In this document: positions 41,977-45,185 of the stretch, piece after piece
How the letters are laid out: the number at the start of each line of letters is the position of its first letter
Position numbering within the stretch: the stretch's first letter is position 1
Assembly: GCA_003246765.1 (NCBI GenBank)
Contig: QKDA01000007.1
Coordinates: forward strand, 1-45,185
Length of the DNA stretch: 45,185 nucleotides
Direction: 5' to 3'
From: Spirochaetales bacterium
GTDB taxonomy: Bacteria > Spirochaetota > Spirochaetia > Treponematales > Treponemataceae
Notes under the pieces: generated by a model
Databases searched by the model: none
The model's input: only the letters and a program-made list of their open reading frames with translations
Told to the model about the DNA's origin: nothing
Program-made: the position numbers and the translations under genes

Positions 41977-43827
41977 TTACCTCGTCTTAAACTCGCTGAG
42001 CTTTTCGTGCAGGGTACCTATTATCCCCCGGCTGTCGCCGCTTTTGGCGTGCACCCCGATCATCCTGTTCATTATGTCGTTGGATCCTGCCTGAATCTCT
42101 GAAATTTCCCCCAGGGCTTCCTCGAATATATCCCCCATCTGCGAGATCTCCCCTTGAACCTCGTCTTTCATCTGGTCGAGCCGCTGCGTCTTGCCCGCGA
42201 GCTCTCGGGTAGAAACGGAAAGCAGGTGGGAGTTTTCCGTAAGCACCGCGCTCTCGCCGTCCACCGCGGCGATTTCCCCGACGATCTCGTTGAGGGACGT
42301 AATGACCTCGCCGATCTCCCGCACGGTTCTCCCGAAGGTTTCCGTGGCGGTATGGCTTGAGGTTTTCGCCACCTCCACTCCCTGGATTATCTCCGTGAGG
42401 GTGTCCGTTATCAGCTTTGCGTTCTCCGAGGTGGAATCGGCGAGTTTTTGGATTTCGTCGGCGACCACGGCGAAGCCCTTGCCCGACTCGCCCGCGTGGG
42501 CGCTCTCGATGGCGGCGTTCATGGAGAGTATGCTCGTCTGTTCGGCGATGGAGTTGATGAGTTCGATGAAGTTATTCACCTCGCCGAGCTGCTGGGATAT
42601 GCCCGTCAGGAGAACCTCGGTGGCTTCCACGGTCTGTTCACCCTCCGAAACGGTGGCTTGGAGTCCCGTTATCCTCTCTGAACGGTCACGCCCCTTCATG
42701 CTTATGCGGGCGATGGACTGGTTCATGCTCGAGATGGCGGAGGCGCTTTTCTCGATCGCGTCGTTTTGGCCCTGAATATCCGAGACGACGTTGCCCATAA
42801 AGGAGGTCATGGCCTGCAGGGTGGCGATAGCCCCGGAAACCGTGCGCTGCAGCCGCTCGAACTGGGACCGCAGGGAATCGATATTCGAGGAAATCTCCGT
42901 GGTCGACGCGGTCACTTCCGCCGCCGCCTCGTCGACGGTTTCGCTCACTCCCGTCGCTTGGTCCGCCGTTGCCTTGACGTCGTCCATGAATGCCCGCAGG
43001 CTATCCGCGGTTTGGGCCAAATTAGCGGCCAGGGCGCCGATCTCGTCCCTCTGCCGGTCGAGGGCGGAGGCGGTTAAGTCTCTCTGGGCTATCTTTTCCG
43101 AGGTCTCTCGGATCTTTTCGAGGCGCTTCGTAATTCTTCCGGTGACCGCCAGGATAATCAGCAATATGAGGAGGTCCATGAGAACGAAGGCGACGATGAC
43201 GAGGGCATATAGTCTGGCTATAGTAGAGCTGACGGAAGCGTCCACCGCCGAGGCGAGCTCCGTCAGAAGCCCCTCAAAGGGACCGGTATAGACGTTGGCG
43301 CGGTTGATGAGGGTGGTTATCCGGGAATAAAGCAGCATGATCTTGCCGAGGTCTTCGTCCGCGACGGTTTCGCTGTTGTAGACATGGGCAAGTCCCGAAG
43401 ACTTAAGGAAGTTCCTCGTAGATGTCGTGACCTTGGCGGTAGAAAAGTCCTGAAGCTGTTCGGTAAGCTGATCGAGGCTTTCCCCGATAAGGGCATACAC
43501 CTTGTCGAGCCTTCCGAGGATCTCGTTTATCTCCCCGTTGAAAGACCGGTTCAGGGAAGAATTGACCACCCGGGAAAAGAGGTTTCTTTGGTTCTCAAGG
43601 GTAGCGCTCCATTCGTCCGGGGTAGACGCCGCGTCCAGGGACGTCGTAAGGATGGAAGAAAGGTATACGCGCATCCTGAACCAGTCGGTCATGGTCTCGT
43701 TGAGGGCAATCTGATAGGCTTTCAGCTCGAGGGCATGGCGGAAGGATTGGACGGTATAGGTGATTACGGCGCCGCTGAGAACGATAAAGAGCGCAATCAT
43801 CAGTCCGAATTGCGTTTTCAGCTTCAT
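41977..43827 (-). CDS. Methyl-accepting chemotaxis protein
   Basis: A transmembrane chemoreceptor of about 616 aa from ATG 43827. It has a first membrane helix (about residues 6-27: [20 protein letters not shown]), an extracytoplasmic helical sensor domain of about 180 residues, a second helix ([20 protein letters not shown]), a HAMP region, and a signalling domain with the conserved tip ([20 protein letters not shown], then [14 protein letters not shown]). The longer start MSMKLK at 43833 is disfavoured, because the TATAGT box overlaps the first codons and places transcription start at the second ATG. No Shine-Dalgarno, so it should be leaderless. Ligand unknown. Confidence 0.92.
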   Translation of the reverse strand: MKLKTQFGLMIALFIVLSGAVITYTVQSFRHALELKAYQIALNETMTDWFRMRVYLSSILTTSLDAASTPDEWSATLENQRNLFSRVVNSSLNRSFNGEINEILGRLDKVYALIGESLDQLTEQLQDFSTAKVTTSTRNFLKSSGLAHVYNSETVADEDLGKIMLLYSRITTLINRANVYTGPFEGLLTELASAVDASVSSTIARLYALVIVAFVLMDLLILLIILAVTGRITKRLEKIRETSEKIAQRDLTASALDRQRDEIGALAANLAQTADSLRAFMDDVKATADQATGVSETVDEAAAEVTASTTEISSNIDSLRSQFERLQRTVSGAIATLQAMTSFMGNVVSDIQGQNDAIEKSASAISSMNQSIARISMKGRDRSERITGLQATVSEGEQTVEATEVLLTGISQQLGEVNNFIELINSIAEQTSILSMNAAIESAHAGESGKGFAVVADEIQKLADSTSENAKLITDTLTEIIQGVEVAKTSSHTATETFGRTVREIGEVITSLNEIVGEIAAVDGESAVLTENSHLLSVSTRELAGKTQRLDQMKDEVQGEISQMGDIFEEALGEISEIQAGSNDIMNRMIGVHAKSGDSRGIIGTLHEKLSEFKTR

Positions 43828-43833
43828 AGACAT

Positions 43834-43862
43834 ACTATAGAGGGGAATACTGTATTTTGCAA
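43834..43862 (-). promoter_or_regulatory. Promoter of the chemoreceptor gene
   Basis: TTGCAA (43862-43857), 17-nt spacer, TATAGT (43839-43834). The A of ATG 43827 is 7 nt beyond the -10 box. Confidence 0.7.
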
Positions 43863-43885
43863 CGATAATGGTTTAGTATGAGCCC

Positions 43886-44956
43886 ATGCCGACCTATTCC
43901 TATTTCGCGACGTGTCCCGCAGGCCTTGAAACCGAGGCCGCGCGTCTTCTGGCCTTAACGGTTCCTGCCTCCGAGGTAACCCGCCGTTGCGGGGGCGCGG
44001 TGTGGTTCAACCTTCCCGAAGCGCTCTCTCCCCAGAGAATTCCCGAATTCGTCACTAACGTGTTTTTTGTGATTCGGTCCTGGAATACCTCATCGGCCCC
44101 CTTCGCGGAGCTCGTTAAACAGGCGGGAAAAAAGTCCGGCCTGTCCTCGCTTCCCGAGGGCTACGCTCCTGAAACCTTCCGGCTTCGCTTTTCTCGGGAG
44201 AATCGGTTCGAGTCGGTAGACAAGGCCGTAAGCCGGGCAGCGGAAGGCTATATAGCGGCGGCCGCCGGGGGCCTTACCGACCGTGACGGGGAGGGCGGGG
44301 AATACTGGTTCATTATCCGCCGGGAGGATTGGTCCGCCTTTGCCCTCCGGCTCCCCCAACCCAAACGTTCCGAAGTTTCCTTGGCCCAGGGGGAACTGGC
44401 TCCCTCCTTGGCTTCCCTATTGGTCCTCCGGGTCCTCCGCGAGAGGGATCCCCGGGTAATACTCGATCCCTGCGCGGGCCACGGCGCCATTCCCGAGCGG
44501 TGTCTCCGCCTGTTTCCCGGCGCGAGGGTGATTTCCTGCGACGCGGATGCGAAGGCTGCCGCCGCTTTGGCCGGGCGGTTTTCCGAGTCCGGCAGGGCAA
44601 CCGTACGCCAGTCGGACTTGCGTGACCTCTCCTGGATTGAAGCGGGCTCCGTGGACGCGGTGATAACGGACCCGCCCTGGGGCATGTGGGAGGAGGGGGG
44701 GTACCGGGATCCGGAGGCCTTGAGGGACCTTTACCGCGGACTCCTTGCCTCGGCGGCCCGAATTCTCGTTCCCGGGGGGCGTCTGGGGGTTCTTACGGGG
44801 GCGAAGAGGGAATTCGAGGAGGCCCTTGCCTCGGACCCTCGCTTTTCGGCACCGGACGCTGAGAAAAGGACGGATTTACTGGTTAACGGAAAGAAGGCCG
44901 CCCTTTACGTTCTCGAGGCTTCCCCGCCTTCCGCTTCGCGAAGCATCTCGGTATAG
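43886..44956 (+). CDS. THUMP-type RNA methyltransferase (RlmL/Trm14-like)
   Basis: A 356-aa SAM-dependent methyltransferase. The N-terminal 150 residues (FATCPAGLETEAARLL, then VFFVIRSWNTSSAPFAELVK) have the ferredoxin-like plus THUMP arrangement of RNA N2-guanine methyltransferases. The catalytic half has motif I ILDPCAGHGAIPE, acidic SCDADAKAA, and motif IV TDPPWG. rRNA or tRNA is the likely substrate, not resolvable further. The ATG lies 9 nt after a TTTAGT -10-like box and has no clear Shine-Dalgarno. The 3' end overlaps the converging CYTH gene by 52 nt. Confidence 0.85.
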   Translation: MPTYSYFATCPAGLETEAARLLALTVPASEVTRRCGGAVWFNLPEALSPQRIPEFVTNVFFVIRSWNTSSAPFAELVKQAGKKSGLSSLPEGYAPETFRLRFSRENRFESVDKAVSRAAEGYIAAAAGGLTDRDGEGGEYWFIIRREDWSAFALRLPQPKRSEVSLAQGELAPSLASLLVLRVLRERDPRVILDPCAGHGAIPERCLRLFPGARVISCDADAKAAAALAGRFSESGRATVRQSDLRDLSWIEAGSVDAVITDPPWGMWEEGGYRDPEALRDLYRGLLASAARILVPGGRLGVLTGAKREFEEALASDPRFSAPDAEKRTDLLVNGKKAALYVLEASPPSASRSISV

Positions 44957-45185
44957 TGCCTTCCCTCTAGTTTCGACTCATCGATTCCGCAGCGACCGAG
45001 CAGGTCCAGGAGCATGACTCGGGTTCTCTCAATCTCGGCGTCGCTAGGGGCATCGGCGAGGGCTTCCAGTTCCAGAAACCAGCCGAGCCCCGCCACATGC
45101 GAAAGCTCTATGCCGATTTCGGCTTTCTCTTCGGGGGACGCGGCGTCACGGCGCGCGAGGGACCATCGCCGGGTGCTTTTCTCCT
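44905..45185 (-). CDS. CYTH-domain protein, CyaB/class IV adenylate cyclase-like (C-terminal part)
   Basis: An open frame enters from the right edge and ends at 44905. The visible 93 or so residues include KSTRRWSLARRD, AEIGIELSHVAGLGWFLELE and RHYTEMLRE, matching the C-terminal half of CYTH proteins (VxGLGxFLEIE and a final tyrosine helix). Such proteins act on triphosphates (thiamine triphosphate, ATP) or inorganic polyphosphate. The catalytic N terminus is outside the window. Its 3' end overlaps the methyltransferase gene on the opposite strand by 52 nt. Confidence 0.8.
   Translation of the reverse strand, partial: EKSTRRWSLARRDAASPEEKAEIGIELSHVAGLGWFLELEALADAPSDAEIERTRVMLLDLLGRCGIDESKLEGRHYTEMLREAEGGEASRT

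Noticed and set aside
1-45185. CRISPR arrays, IS elements, tRNA or rRNA genes
   Set aside because: I saw no spaced direct repeats, transposase motifs or tRNA cloverleaf patterns; a tRNAscan-SE and IS search would settle this.

Overview
The window is one GC-rich (roughly 60 %), gene-dense stretch of a bacterial chromosome. I infer a spirochaete, probably Spirochaetales/Treponema-like. The hints are a short ThrRS without a TGS domain, a methyl-accepting chemotaxis protein, several unknown lipoproteins and an outer-membrane-like protein, and a response regulator with an N-terminal excisionase-type HTH. No rRNA, tRNA, IS element, phage gene or CRISPR array was seen. The phylum is an inference; no marker here proves it.

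Layout. 1-1820 (-): start of an oligopeptide-binding protein and an unknown 471-aa protein. 1871-4117 (+): thrS behind a T-box leader, with its own promoter and terminator. 4134-6849 (-): a secreted beta-barrel-like protein and two coupled lipoproteins. 6909-7937 (+): an NAD-dependent epimerase. 7944-10073 (-): a GH13 glycosidase and a TetR repressor linked by shared TACC-N4-GGTA operators. 10154-12597 (-): asnB and a MarC-type membrane protein. 12710-17002 (+): a 1430-aa hybrid kinase. 17033-21385 (-): carAB. 21386-21742: an AT-rich gap with A8/T8 hairpins and a possible 25-codon ORF. 21743-22957 (+): two membrane proteins. 22974-25752 (-): SDR, TetR and ArsB/NhaD-type permease operon. 26183-28159 (+): a DEAD-box helicase with a long leader. 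28218-29980 (-): metF and an unknown membrane-associated protein. 30062-32860 (+): a short RqcH/NFACT-like protein, an M15 peptidase and a Holliday-resolvase-like nuclease. 32924-37831 (-): an AKR-like protein and potABCD with a terminator. 37848-38276 (+): a small membrane protein. 38280-39295 (-): azlCD. 39416-41934 (+): a small membrane protein, rplM-rpsI, recX and an HTH-REC regulator. 41977-43827 (-): a chemoreceptor. 43886-45185: a THUMP-type RNA methyltransferase converging on a CYTH-domain protein cut by the window edge.

Themes. The clearest regulatory discovery is the thrS T-box: a perfect T-box core, a fully paired antiterminator/antisequestrator and a helix covering the thrS Shine-Dalgarno, but no U-tract, which points to translational control. 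T-boxes are mainly known from Firmicutes and Actinobacteria, so one here would be unusual if the host is a spirochaete. A second theme is apparent leaderless transcription. Several good sigma70-type promoters put their -10 box 7-10 nt before the ATG with no Shine-Dalgarno (marC, tetR, the chemoreceptor, azlC, the 471-aa protein). A third is an intrinsic terminator after rpsI lying inside the 5' end of recX. Nitrogen and amino-acid metabolism is well represented (asnB, carAB, metF, azlCD, pot, thrS), mixed with housekeeping genes.
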